Source of the DNA: an uncultured Eubacteriales bacterium
GTDB lineage: Bacteria > Bacillota > Clostridia > Oscillospirales > Acutalibacteraceae
Direction of reading: 5' to 3'
Length of the DNA stretch: 32,547 nucleotides
Assembly (NCBI GenBank): GCA_900317815.1
Contig: ONIC01000104.1
Span: forward strand, 1-32,547
Of this stretch, positions 26,161 to 32,547 are shown one piece after another; position 1 is the stretch's first letter, and the number at the start of each line of letters is the position of its first letter. Below the pieces are notes generated by a model. That model did no database searches and had not been told where the DNA came from. It saw nothing but the letters and a program-made list of their open reading frames with translations. The translations under genes were made by a program, and so were the position numbers.

Positions 26161-26919
26161 TTACAGATTTGAGAATATCCTGTACAGCAGCTTCATATTC
26201 TCGTCATTTTCCGTGTATTCATTGTTGTGCGGTGCGCCGCATTTCACAAGCGCGCCGTCCTTGTATGCAAGCAGCGTGCAGAACGGTACTTTTTTCCAGC
26301 GCTCGCCGCTGAGAGGCTTTGTCGCAAAAAGGAAAGTATCTTCCTTTTCAAGATAAAACAAGGTATCTTTACAGTTCGTGTGGACAAAAAGATACTCGCC
26401 GTCCGTGAAAATGAGATTGAGCTTGTTATCCTTTGACATTTCGTTTACTGTCTGCTCCAGAAGGGCGAAGCGTGTATCAAAACAATCGCTGCCGAGTTTG
26501 TTTATCTTGTCGAGAAGATAAAGAAGTATACGCTCGCTGTCAGTCTCGCCTTTTTGTTTTTTCACAAAGCGGGAAAGCGGCGGATAGTCGAAGATAGTCC
26601 CGTTGTGTATCAGAATATATCGGCGGTGTGACTTGTCAAAGCCCGTAAACGGGTGACAGTTTTCCGCATCTATGTTGCCGATCGTTGCGTATCTGATGTG
26701 CGCCAGCGCTGTTTTGGAGCGGATCGGCTTTTTAAGAAGGTTTGAGAGCACGGCGCTTTTTGATGCGTCGATCGGCTCTTTTTTTATGACTGCTTTGCCC
26801 GAACGGCTGTAAGCCAGTCCCCAGCCGTGAGGGTGCATGGCGCTGTTTTTGTAGAATGTATCGAGGTATGCGTTAAGATCGGTGTCATTTTTCGAAGTTG
26901 CCGCAAAAAGCATGCACAT
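26161..26919 (-). CDS. Class II glutamine amidotransferase, EgtC/YafJ-like
   Basis: 252-aa Ntn hydrolase. After Met removal, Cys2 (MCMLFA) is the nucleophile. The motifs HPHGWGLAY, ALAHIRYATIGN, ENCHPF, LIHNGTIFDY and KGETDSERILLYLL are the class II set that binds a gamma-glutamyl substrate. There is no synthase domain, as in EgtC, which removes a gamma-glutamyl group during ergothioneine synthesis, and in YafJ-like proteins. The ATG at 26919 has GGGAG 8 nt upstream and begins 35 nt inside the end of the gshA-like gene. Flanked by two gamma-glutamyl ligases, a gamma-glutamyl hydrolase role is more likely than amide transfer; this is inference. No EgtB or EgtD homologue is in the window. Confidence 0.82.
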   Translation of the reverse strand: MCMLFAATSKNDTDLNAYLDTFYKNSAMHPHGWGLAYSRSGKAVIKKEPIDASKSAVLSNLLKKPIRSKTALAHIRYATIGNIDAENCHPFTGFDKSHRRYILIHNGTIFDYPPLSRFVKKQKGETDSERILLYLLDKINKLGSDCFDTRFALLEQTVNEMSKDNKLNLIFTDGEYLFVHTNCKDTLFYLEKEDTFLFATKPLSGERWKKVPFCTLLAYKDGALVKCGAPHNNEYTENDENMKLLYRIFSNL

Positions 26920-28237
26920 TTAGGTCACTCCCTTGGTATTGTTTTGCAAGCGTCATGCCCTTGTGCATATAGTCGTCGGAGAACAGCCGTCTGATGATAT
27001 GAGAGTAACTCTCATTGCACGATTTTGAAAGCTGATATTTCACAGCAGCGAGGTATTCGGGGCAGTACCGCTGTGCAAAGCTGTATAGTTTTTCAAGCTC
27101 TTTCCCGGCAGCGTTTTTTACGGAAAGAGTCCGACCGCCGAAGCTCACGGCGGACTCGGTATCAAAGAGCGCCGCCGTTTTCATATTGTTTACCGCTTCG
27201 ATCTGTTCGCACTCATCGGGCAGCGGCAGTTCGAGATTAAGAAGATATATTATAAGCAGATGTATAAACTCTATATCTTTTTCGAAAACTCCGAGCGGCG
27301 AGAGCGGGTTGAGATCTATCATACGAAGTTCAACGTGGTTTATCCCGAACTCCTCCAGCTCGTCAAGACCGTATTTCCCGCGCGGCTTCACCCTGATCGG
27401 ATAGTATATCTCGGAACATGATATGAAGTCGCCGCTGTCGATATACCTTCCGATACTTTTAATGTATGCGTCAAGACTTGAAAAATCGAATGTCGGCGTG
27501 AAAAAATTCCAGTAGCCGACCTCGCTGCATCGCACGGAAGCGTACTTGTCGATAGCATTTTCATTGATCCCGCCGAATTTGACGAAGGACGGATCGAGGA
27601 CGGGGCTTGCCGCAGTAAGATAGACGATCAGCCAGCTGTATCTGAGAAGCCCGGCGGCAAGTGAGAGATAAAGCTCGTCCTGAAAGCGCCGCTTATCTTT
27701 TCCGCTCGCTCTTGCAAGCTCGGAGACAGTATCTGCGGGAAGCGAATAATTGAGATGTATTCCCGACAGCAGCATTTTCACCTTGCCGTACTTCTGCGCG
27801 AGATAATCACGGTAAACGCTGCCCTTAAAATCTGCGATCGCAATATCATCGGGATCGGAAAAGGCGGGCGGATTTGAGAAGCGCCAAAGCAGTTCACCGT
27901 TTTCCTCAAGTTTTGCCGTGACCTCGCTGCGCAGCGTATGAAGCTGACTGAGCATATCTCCGATATTGTCAAAAACATCGGTTATTACTTCCGTCTGATT
28001 TTCGCAGAAGTCTCTGGTGATATTCTTTCTTCCCGCAAACGGATGGGGAGTTTTTGCAAGAGCGCCGATCTGGTCAACTCTCAGAGACTCCATCTCAAGC
28101 CCGAATTCTCCTTTGGCTGTAAGCTCGTTATAGCAGCGGACAGTGTCCGCTGACAGGCTCCGCTCATGTTTATCGCAAACGTAAGATATTGCCGCATATC
28201 CGGTTTGTCCTTCCTCGTGAACACCATTCGTACTCAT
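26885..28237 (-). CDS. gshA: Glutamate-cysteine ligase, GshA/GshF N-domain type
   Basis: 450 aa, matching the ligase half of bifunctional GshF and the proteobacterial GshA class. Motifs are FGLEMESLRVDQ (near 45), PHPFAGRKNITRDFCENQTEVIT, SGIHLNYSLP, SCSEIYYPIRVKPRG and HVELRMIDLNPLSPLG. It makes gamma-glutamylcysteine from glutamate, cysteine and ATP. The ATP-grasp half of GshF is absent, so no glutathione synthase is seen here; gamma-glutamylcysteine itself, or a further product, may be the thiol. The ATG at 28237 follows a G-rich SD (GAGGGGGGTGA). It heads the three-gene operon behind a promoter with two copies of a 15-bp operator. Confidence 0.85.
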   Translation of the reverse strand: MSTNGVHEEGQTGYAAISYVCDKHERSLSADTVRCYNELTAKGEFGLEMESLRVDQIGALAKTPHPFAGRKNITRDFCENQTEVITDVFDNIGDMLSQLHTLRSEVTAKLEENGELLWRFSNPPAFSDPDDIAIADFKGSVYRDYLAQKYGKVKMLLSGIHLNYSLPADTVSELARASGKDKRRFQDELYLSLAAGLLRYSWLIVYLTAASPVLDPSFVKFGGINENAIDKYASVRCSEVGYWNFFTPTFDFSSLDAYIKSIGRYIDSGDFISCSEIYYPIRVKPRGKYGLDELEEFGINHVELRMIDLNPLSPLGVFEKDIEFIHLLIIYLLNLELPLPDECEQIEAVNNMKTAALFDTESAVSFGGRTLSVKNAAGKELEKLYSFAQRYCPEYLAAVKYQLSKSCNESYSHIIRRLFSDDYMHKGMTLAKQYQGSDLNVHAFCGNFEK

Positions 28238-28275
28238 ACTGTCACCCCCCTCTTTTTTTAAAACACTGATTACAT

Positions 28276-28325
28276 ACCTATTTAGTAGGTATAGTTATAA
28301 TACACCTATTTAGTAGGTTTGTCAA
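28276..28325 (-). promoter_or_regulatory. Promoter with duplicated 15-bp operator of the gamma-glutamyl operon
   Basis: On the minus strand, TTGACA (28320-28325) and TATTAT (28297-28302) are 17 nt apart. The near-palindrome ACCTACTAAATAGGT occurs twice without mismatch. One copy (28304-28318) lies inside the spacer, the other (28276-28290) just downstream of the -10, with centres 28 bp apart. This is a classic repressor layout. The half-sites recur in the SUF promoter, so a shared Rrf2-type regulator is the simplest reading. Confidence 0.82.
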
Positions 28326-28504
28326 TAGCTTTTTTCATTAATCAAGGCATCTGTGGGAAATTCTTTGCATATCGTCAGTGTAAAATGATAGTGGGCAGCC
28401 GCTCCCGAGGAGTGAAAGTATCGATCCGCAATACCAGACAGCGGAATTGCCGGCGGCAAAGTCTGCCGCCGGCAGAATGTACCCCGTGTTGGCGCTCAAA
28501 AGAA
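28326..28504. other. Intergenic stretch with perfect GC-rich hairpin
   Basis: There is no open frame with an SD here. TGCCGGCGGCA (28448-28458) pairs perfectly with TGCCGCCGGCA (28464-28474) around a 5-nt loop. No T-run follows on either strand, so it is not a standard terminator. Its function is unknown. Confidence 0.5.
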
Positions 28505-28533
28505 TTGAAATATCGGGCGGGATGTTGTATAAT
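28505..28533 (+). promoter_or_regulatory. Promoter of the HAD phosphatase gene
   Basis: TTGAAA (28505-28510) and TATAAT (28528-28533) with 17-nt spacing. The start site would be near 28540, the first bases of the inserted palindromic repeat. Confidence 0.75.
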
Positions 28534-28534
28534 T

Positions 28535-28600
28535 TTAGGGAGCCACTGATTAAATCACGTCCTTCGGACTGAGCACTCGCTTTAATCAGTGGCTCCTTAG
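28535..28600 (+). mobile_element. Intact MITE-like palindromic repeat with TTAG flanks
   Basis: A 58-bp element (28539-28596) has perfect 16-bp terminal inverted repeats (GGAGCCACTGATTAAA and TTTAATCAGTGGCTCC). The core contains a GTCC/GGAC mini-hairpin and GAGCACTCGC. TTAG directly flanks both ends (28535-28538, 28597-28600), as a 4-bp target duplication would. It encodes nothing. A diverged copy at 41-82 shows it is a family. As RNA it would fold into one long hairpin at the 5' end of the HAD transcript, ending 6 nt before the SD. Movement by a transposase in trans is inference. Confidence 0.72.
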
Positions 28601-28618
28601 AAAAGGCGGTTGATGATA

Positions 28619-29281
28619 ATGAAAATACAAAGCGTGATCTTCGATCTGGACGGGCTTATACTTGATACAGAGAAGCTGTATCAGAGATTCTGGAGAGAGG
28701 CGTCGAGTGAATGCGGCTATGAGATGAGCCGTGACACAGCGCTTGCCCTTCGCAGTCTTGACAAAACTCTCGCAAAAAAACTCCTGAGCGATACCTTCGG
28801 CAGCGGTTACGACTATGAGCTTGTAAAGCAGACGCGGATCCGCCTTATGAACGCTTATGTAGATGAACACGGGATACAGCCGAAGAAGGGTGTGCGCGAG
28901 CTGACGGACTATCTCAAAGCGCACGGGATAAGATCAGCGATAGCGACCGCTACCAATTTCCCTCGCACGAACGATTACCTGACGCGCGCAGGAGTGAGAG
29001 ACTGCTTCGAGACTATCGTCTGCGCCTGCGATCTGCCCCACGGCAAGCCGTACCCCGACGTGTATATCTATGCTTGCGAAAAGCTCGGAGTATCTCCGCA
29101 AAACAGCATAGCTCTCGAGGACTCCCCGAACGGCGTAAAGTCGGCGCATTCTGCGGGCTGCAATGTTATATGCATACCCGACGGCGGCGCTGTCGAAAAG
29201 GAAGTGCTCCCGCTGATAAAAGGCAGCGCCGGGAGCCTGCTCGATGTTATCGGGATCTTAGACGGTCTGCTCCGAGAGTAA
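28619..29281 (+). CDS. HAD-superfamily phosphatase (beta-phosphoglucomutase / phosphoglycolate phosphatase-like)
   Basis: 220 aa. The nucleophile motif is VIFDLDGLILDTE (Asp attacks the phosphate, second Asp is the acid). Then come an alpha-helical cap (about 15-80), motif II in SAIATATNF, and motif III/IV in GKPYPDVYIYACEKLG and ALEDSPNGVKSA. This is the subfamily I cap type of small sugar-phosphate phosphatases and mutases; the substrate is undetermined. AAGGCGG lies 9 nt before the ATG at 28619, which I prefer over the ATG at 28613. Its leader is almost entirely the palindromic repeat. Single gene; the hairpin right after its stop has its T-tract on the other strand. Confidence 0.88.
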   Translation: MKIQSVIFDLDGLILDTEKLYQRFWREASSECGYEMSRDTALALRSLDKTLAKKLLSDTFGSGYDYELVKQTRIRLMNAYVDEHGIQPKKGVRELTDYLKAHGIRSAIATATNFPRTNDYLTRAGVRDCFETIVCACDLPHGKPYPDVYIYACEKLGVSPQNSIALEDSPNGVKSAHSAGCNVICIPDGGAVEKEVLPLIKGSAGSLLDVIGILDGLLRE

Positions 29282-29305
29282 AAAAAACACCCCGCATTTG
29301 CGGGG
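29282..29305 (-). terminator. Minus-strand terminator after the small HTH gene
   Basis: CCCCGC (29290-29295) pairs with GCGGGG (29300-29305). On the minus strand the stem is followed by GTG and eight T. It lies 22 nt beyond the stop of the 49-codon gene at 29327-29476 and reads in its direction. Confidence 0.8.
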
Positions 29306-29311
29306 CGGCAG

Positions 29312-29331
29312 TTAAGGAGACATTGATTAAA
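29312..29331 (-). repeat. Degenerate end of the palindromic repeat
   Basis: On the minus strand TTTAATCAATGTCTCCTTAA matches the intact end plus flank (TTTAATCAGTGGCTCCTTAG) at 17 of 20 positions. It contains the stop codon of the small HTH gene. Only this end is recognisable, so chance similarity is not excluded. Confidence 0.4.
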
Positions 29332-29476
29332 ATATCTCCTGATCGAGAGATCGAAAATAATCCGTATCAAAAAATTCTGTAATGGTTATCCCGAAACCGT
29401 CACAGAGTTTTTTTATTTTATATTCATCTTCAGTAAGTCTGATTCGGATAGAATACTTTTCATCGGCATCTTCCAT
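29327..29476 (-). CDS. Small 49-aa protein, Cro/CI-type HTH C-terminal fragment
   Basis: A short gene with a proper SD (TTGGAG, 7 nt before the ATG) and its own terminator downstream. The C-terminal half reads IKKLCDGFGITITEFFD, the phrase found at the end of Cro/CI (XRE) helix-turn-helix domains, where the last helix packs against the DNA-binding pair. The N-terminal half (MEDADEKYSIRIRLTEDEY) does not supply the recognition helices, so the protein cannot be a complete HTH domain. It may be a truncated regulator remnant or a small dimerising antagonist. Its stop lies in a repeat-like sequence. The region is AT-rich, like the adjacent divergent lipoprotein gene. Confidence 0.55.
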   Translation of the reverse strand: MEDADEKYSIRIRLTEDEYKIKKLCDGFGITITEFFDTDYFRSLDQEIF

Positions 29477-29515
29477 AAATAATCTCCAAAAAATAAAGTT
29501 TTTTTAAATAAATAG

Positions 29516-29544
29516 TTGACTTTGATTCAATTGTATGGTATTAT
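29516..29544 (+). promoter_or_regulatory. Promoter of the lipoprotein gene
   Basis: TTGACT (29516-29521) and TATTAT (29539-29544) with 17-nt spacing, about 85 nt before the TTG start. Confidence 0.7.
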
Positions 29545-29629
29545 TGTATCTACTAAGAATAATATTATTACTGATTATCAAATAATATTCGTTTTGTCTT
29601 CATTTTTTAATTATGGAAGGATGATATAC

Positions 29630-30811
29630 TTGAAAAAGGCGTTATTGTGTATTACGATTTGTGGTTTAATTACTCTTTGTGGGTGTGCAGATGCGGCTGT
29701 CATTTCAGATGATGTCAATAGTGCTGTGATAGAAAGCGATGCAATTGAAAGTAATGTCACAAGCGAAAGTGATACTGTAAATGAAGAGAATAGCGTACCT
29801 GACGAAAGTGAGACGGTATCAGTAGATAGTAGTGAATTAGATGAGGAAGAGACATACTTTATTGACTATGGAGACGCTGAATCCTTTGAAAAGGATTTGA
29901 ATGATGGGAAGAATCTTGAAGGGAAGGTAGTTCAGTTTTTAGCAAAAGAAATTCACCCAAATTCAAAATTGGGATATAATGTTTGGGCAGGAGAGCATTT
30001 GAATTTTGTTTCTTCACGGAATCCGGATATCAATCAAGATGATATCGTTACGGTAAAAACTACAACTATAGAAAGCGTTCTTGGTTCGTGGATAATAAGA
30101 TATGAAAAGATAGATAATGCGGAAGTGAAGGAAACTACGATATTCTCTTCAGATTTAGATGGAGAGGATAAGGGTGATACCATATCTGAAGTAACTGAAT
30201 CGGAAAAAGATTCCAAGGAATCAAAAAATGATTCAAAGGTTGAATCAAAAGCGGCAGAAAAGGAAGAATATGAGAAAAATTCTTATTTCGATATTGTCGA
30301 AGAATCAACTATAACTAATTCAATCGGTACGACCATTGTAATCAATAAAGTTAAAGCAAAAAAAGACGGAACGGTAGACGCGACATTTATAGTAACTGAT
30401 TCAAATGATAATGTTATCGGAAAATCTTCTGATAGTATTGTTCTAACGAAAGGCGAATATAATTATTTTGAATTCCATTTCGATGCAGATATAACCAATG
30501 CGAGAATCACTAAAAATTTGAGCATAAATAAGGATTCTTTTATGGTTGGAGATCGAAAGGCTGTCGAAATGGTTAGTTACAATCAGAGCGAAGATGACCT
30601 TTATGTTACATTTAAACAGGTATCGGATGATTTAGGAACTTTTGCAAAGTTTAAACTAATGCTATATAAAGGCGATCAATTAGTGAGTACCGAAAACGGG
30701 TATTTTAGTGTTTATGCGAAAAATTTAAATGGAAAAGATTCAACTGATGTTGCTTCCCTATGGGTTTATGGAGATGATTTTGATAGAGTAGAATACATAT
30801 TTGAACCATAA
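29630..30811 (+). CDS. Secreted lipoprotein of unknown function
   Basis: About 393 aa. The N-terminus is a lipoprotein signal: KK, a hydrophobic stretch, then LCGC, whose last Cys would be lipidated. A Ser/Glu/Asp-rich linker follows, then a small domain (about 75-160: VVQFLAKEIHPNSKLGYNVW, IESVLGSWIIRYEKI) that resembles the OB-like region of Gram-positive lipoproteins. A second charged linker leads to a beta-rich C-terminal domain recalling FxLYD/DUF5067-type modules (YNQSEDDLYVTF to the end). Start: TTG at 29630 with GGAAGGA 8-9 nt upstream; the ATG at 29621 overlaps that SD. The gene is markedly more AT-rich than the core genes around it, suggesting recent acquisition. Function not recognised. 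Confidence 0.75.
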   Translation: MKKALLCITICGLITLCGCADAAVISDDVNSAVIESDAIESNVTSESDTVNEENSVPDESETVSVDSSELDEEETYFIDYGDAESFEKDLNDGKNLEGKVVQFLAKEIHPNSKLGYNVWAGEHLNFVSSRNPDINQDDIVTVKTTTIESVLGSWIIRYEKIDNAEVKETTIFSSDLDGEDKGDTISEVTESEKDSKESKNDSKVESKAAEKEEYEKNSYFDIVEESTITNSIGTTIVINKVKAKKDGTVDATFIVTDSNDNVIGKSSDSIVLTKGEYNYFEFHFDADITNARITKNLSINKDSFMVGDRKAVEMVSYNQSEDDLYVTFKQVSDDLGTFAKFKLMLYKGDQLVSTENGYFSVYAKNLNGKDSTDVASLWVYGDDFDRVEYIFEP

Positions 30812-30833
30812 TCTATTTATAACTTAATAAAAC

Positions 30834-30874
30834 CGCCTATGCAGAATTATCCTCTGCATAGGCGCAATCTTTTT
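30834..30874 (+). terminator. Terminator of the lipoprotein gene
   Basis: CGCCTATGCAGA pairs with TCTGCATAGGCG (12 bp, 7-nt loop), then CAATCTTTTT. It is the first of two near-identical hairpins. Confidence 0.85.
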
Positions 30875-30952
30875 GTTGTGATATATTAAATGCGGCAGTG
30901 ATCTTCGGATATCTCAAATCTTCAGCGGAGCTGCCTGCAGGCGCCCGCCTGC

Positions 30953-30990
30953 CGCCTATGCAGAATTTTCCTCTGCATAGGCGTATTTTT
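30953..30990 (+). terminator. Second copy of the same terminator hairpin
   Basis: Same 12-bp arms and the same loop except one base (ATTTTCC for ATTATCC), 119 nt after the first, followed by TATTTTT. It is preceded by a tight GCAGGCG/CGCCTGC dyad (30937-30952). It would back up the first terminator and insulate guaA. Confidence 0.8.
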
Positions 30991-31030
30991 AGCGAAAAAA
31001 TCAAAAATAATCAAATTGGTTTGCTCCCTC

Positions 31031-31059
31031 TTGATTATTAAACGCTCGTGTAATATAAT
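31031..31059 (+). promoter_or_regulatory. Promoter of guaA
   Basis: TTGATT (31031-31036) and TATAAT (31054-31059) with 17-nt spacing. The leader is under 35 nt, leaving no room for a purine riboswitch. Confidence 0.75.
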
Positions 31060-31093
31060 TTATTTATCCTTTTTTATAACGGAGGCAGTGTTT

Positions 31094-32547
31094 ATGCAGG
31101 AAAAAGACGAACTTATACTTATCCTCGATTTTTGCGGACAGTATAACCAGCTTATCGCCCGCAGAGTGCGCGAGTGCAACGTTTACTGCGAGATCGTTCG
31201 CTACGATATATCGGCGGAAGAGATCAGACAGCGCGGCGCAAAGGGCGTTATTTTTACGGGAGGTCCCGCGAGCGTTTACGCAGAAGGTGCGCCGAAGTGC
31301 GACCCTGCGATCTTTGAGCTTGGTATCCCTGTGCTCGGTATCTGCTACGGTATGCAGATCATGACACATACTCTCGGCGGCGAGGTGCTCAGAGCCGATA
31401 AGCGCGAGTACGGCGAAACAGAAGTCGAGCTAGAAAGCTCTGTGCTTTTTGACGGCTTCGGCGAGAGCAATATCTGCCTGATGTCCCATACAGACTACGT
31501 CGGCTCTCTCCCCGAGGGCTTCCGCACGATCGCAAGAACGCCTTCCTGTCCGAACGCTGCTATCGAGAACAGCGAGAAGAATTTCTACGGCATACAGTTT
31601 CACGCCGAGGTCAACAACACAGTCAACGGCACAAAGATCATCGACAATTTCGTAAAGAAGGTATGCGGCTGTTCGGGCCTTTGGAAGATGTCTTCCTTTG
31701 CCCGCGAGACCGTCAAGGCTCTCAGAGAGAAGATCGGCAGCGGCAAGGCTCTCTGCGCGCTGTCGGGCGGTGTTGACTCCTCGGTCGCAGCCGCACTTCT
31801 CAACGAGGCTATCGGCGAGAACCTCACCTGCATTTTCGTAGATCACGGACTTCTCCGCAAAAACGAAGGCGACGAGGTCGAAGAGGTATTTGGCAAGCGC
31901 TTTAAGTCAAAGTTTATCAGAGTTGACGCCGAGGAGCGTTTCCTCAGCAAGCTTGCAGGTGTCGAAGAACCCGAGCGCAAGCGCAAGATAATCGGCGAGG
32001 AGTTTATCAAGGTGTTCGAGGAGGAAGCAAAGAAGATCGGCGCAGTCGATTTCCTCGTTCAGGGTACGATCTACCCCGATGTCGTCGAGAGCGGCAAGGG
32101 CATCGGCGCTACCATAAAGAGTCACCACAATGTCGGCGGACTTCCCGACTACGTTGACTTTAAAGAGATAGTTGAACCTCTGCGTGATCTCTTCAAGGAT
32201 GAGGTGCGTGCGGTCGGCAGAGAGCTCGGTATCCCCGACAAGCTCGTTGACCGTCAGCCTTTCCCGGGTCCCGGTCTTGCGATCAGAGTCATCGGCGATA
32301 TCACGAAGGAGAAGCTCGACATTCTCCGTGACGCCGACTATATCTTCCGCGAGGAAATGGAGCGGGACGGCATCGACAAGCAGGCTAATCAGTACTTCGC
32401 AGCGCTGACGAATGTCAAGAGCGTCGGCGTTATGGGCGACTACCGCACATACGATTACATGATAGCGCTCCGCTCCGTCACGACAGTAGATTTTATGACA
32501 GCGACCTTCACACGCGTTCCCTATGAAACGCTCGAGCGAGCTTCCTC
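31094..32547 (+). CDS. guaA: GMP synthase (glutamine-hydrolysing), 3' end beyond the window
   Basis: 484 codons are visible; a typical GuaA has about 510, so roughly the last 25-30 residues are missing at the window edge. It aminates XMP to GMP. The N-terminal class I amidotransferase has the nucleophile in [15 protein letters not shown] and the His/Glu in [11 protein letters not shown]. The ATP pyrophosphatase domain has the P-loop [14 protein letters not shown], and the C-terminal dimer domain includes [15 protein letters not shown]. The first motif is DFCGQYNQ, with Cys where homologues usually have Gly or Ser. ATG with GGAGG 8 nt upstream. It is monocistronic as far as visible. Confidence 0.95.
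   Translation, partial: MQEKDELILILDFCGQYNQLIARRVRECNVYCEIVRYDISAEEIRQRGAKGVIFTGGPASVYAEGAPKCDPAIFELGIPVLGICYGMQIMTHTLGGEVLRADKREYGETEVELESSVLFDGFGESNICLMSHTDYVGSLPEGFRTIARTPSCPNAAIENSEKNFYGIQFHAEVNNTVNGTKIIDNFVKKVCGCSGLWKMSSFARETVKALREKIGSGKALCALSGGVDSSVAAALLNEAIGENLTCIFVDHGLLRKNEGDEVEEVFGKRFKSKFIRVDAEERFLSKLAGVEEPERKRKIIGEEFIKVFEEEAKKIGAVDFLVQGTIYPDVVESGKGIGATIKSHHNVGGLPDYVDFKEIVEPLRDLFKDEVRAVGRELGIPDKLVDRQPFPGPGLAIRVIGDITKEKLDILRDADYIFREEMERDGIDKQANQYFAALTNVKSVGVMGDYRTYDYMIALRSVTTVDFMTATFTRVPYETLERAS

Noticed and set aside
24720..26919. Ergothioneine biosynthesis operon (EgtA and EgtC)
   Set aside because: EgtB and EgtD are absent from the window and the host looks like a strict anaerobe; the families fit but the pathway does not.
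30834..30983. Two near-identical 31-nt palindromes might be a minimal CRISPR array
   Set aside because: Only two units, each a strong hairpin with a following T-run, directly after a gene; spacing of 119 nt does not fit spacers and no cas genes are near.
31060..31093. Purine riboswitch before guaA
   Set aside because: Less than 35 nt lie between the predicted start of transcription and the ATG, and no aptamer motifs are visible.

Overview
The window looks like the chromosome of a low-GC Gram-positive anaerobe of the Clostridia, most likely a Ruminococcus-like member of the Oscillospiraceae. The evidence is Trp T-box leaders, a SUF (not ISC) iron-sulfur operon headed by an Rrf2 regulator, a PASTA kinase with an N-terminal zinc ribbon, a stand-alone 2-hydroxyacyl-CoA dehydratase activase pair, and strong SD sites with TTGACA/TATAAT-type promoters at 17-18 nt spacing. 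The genus is inferred from family resemblance. I see no rRNA, tRNA, CRISPR array, transposase or phage gene.

Layout. 1-5013 (minus): double-domain activase, its COG3581-like partner and a histidine phosphatase. 5354-7718 (minus): ABC exporter permease and ATPase. 8033-9139 (plus, AT-rich): NERD-HRDC protein. 9199-16632 (plus): the whole tryptophan pathway in two units, trpEGDCF and trpBA, each behind its own promoter and Trp-specific T-box; the two leaders are near-duplicates. 16771-19281 (plus): membrane PASTA Ser/Thr kinase. 19325-24549 (minus): iscR-sufC-sufB-sufD-sufS-sufU. 24720-28237 (minus): three genes for gamma-glutamyl chemistry (a GshA/GshF-type ligase, an EgtC-like class II amidotransferase, a GCS2-type ligase). 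28505-29281 (plus): HAD phosphatase. 29327-29476 (minus): 49-residue HTH fragment. 29516-30811 (plus, AT-rich): lipoprotein. 31094 to the end (plus): guaA, cut by the window edge.

How the parts fit. The trp units should both be induced by uncharged tRNA-Trp. The SUF operon and the gamma-glutamyl operon lie head to tail on the same strand. Their promoters share half-sites (ACCTAT, TAGTAGGT) placed inside the -35/-10 spacer; in the gamma-glutamyl promoter a perfect 15-bp operator occurs twice. This suggests that one regulator, plausibly the Rrf2 protein encoded here, ties cysteine/thiol chemistry to Fe-S assembly. This coupled locus is the best candidate for an undescribed system.

A small palindromic repeat (GGAGCCACTGATTAAA ends) occurs intact at 28539-28596, flanked by TTAG on both sides and sitting at the predicted transcription start of the HAD gene. 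A diverged partial copy at 41-82 supplies the last codons and stop of the phosphatase gene. Two more degenerate ends lie at 5337-5351 and 29312-29331, again at gene stops.
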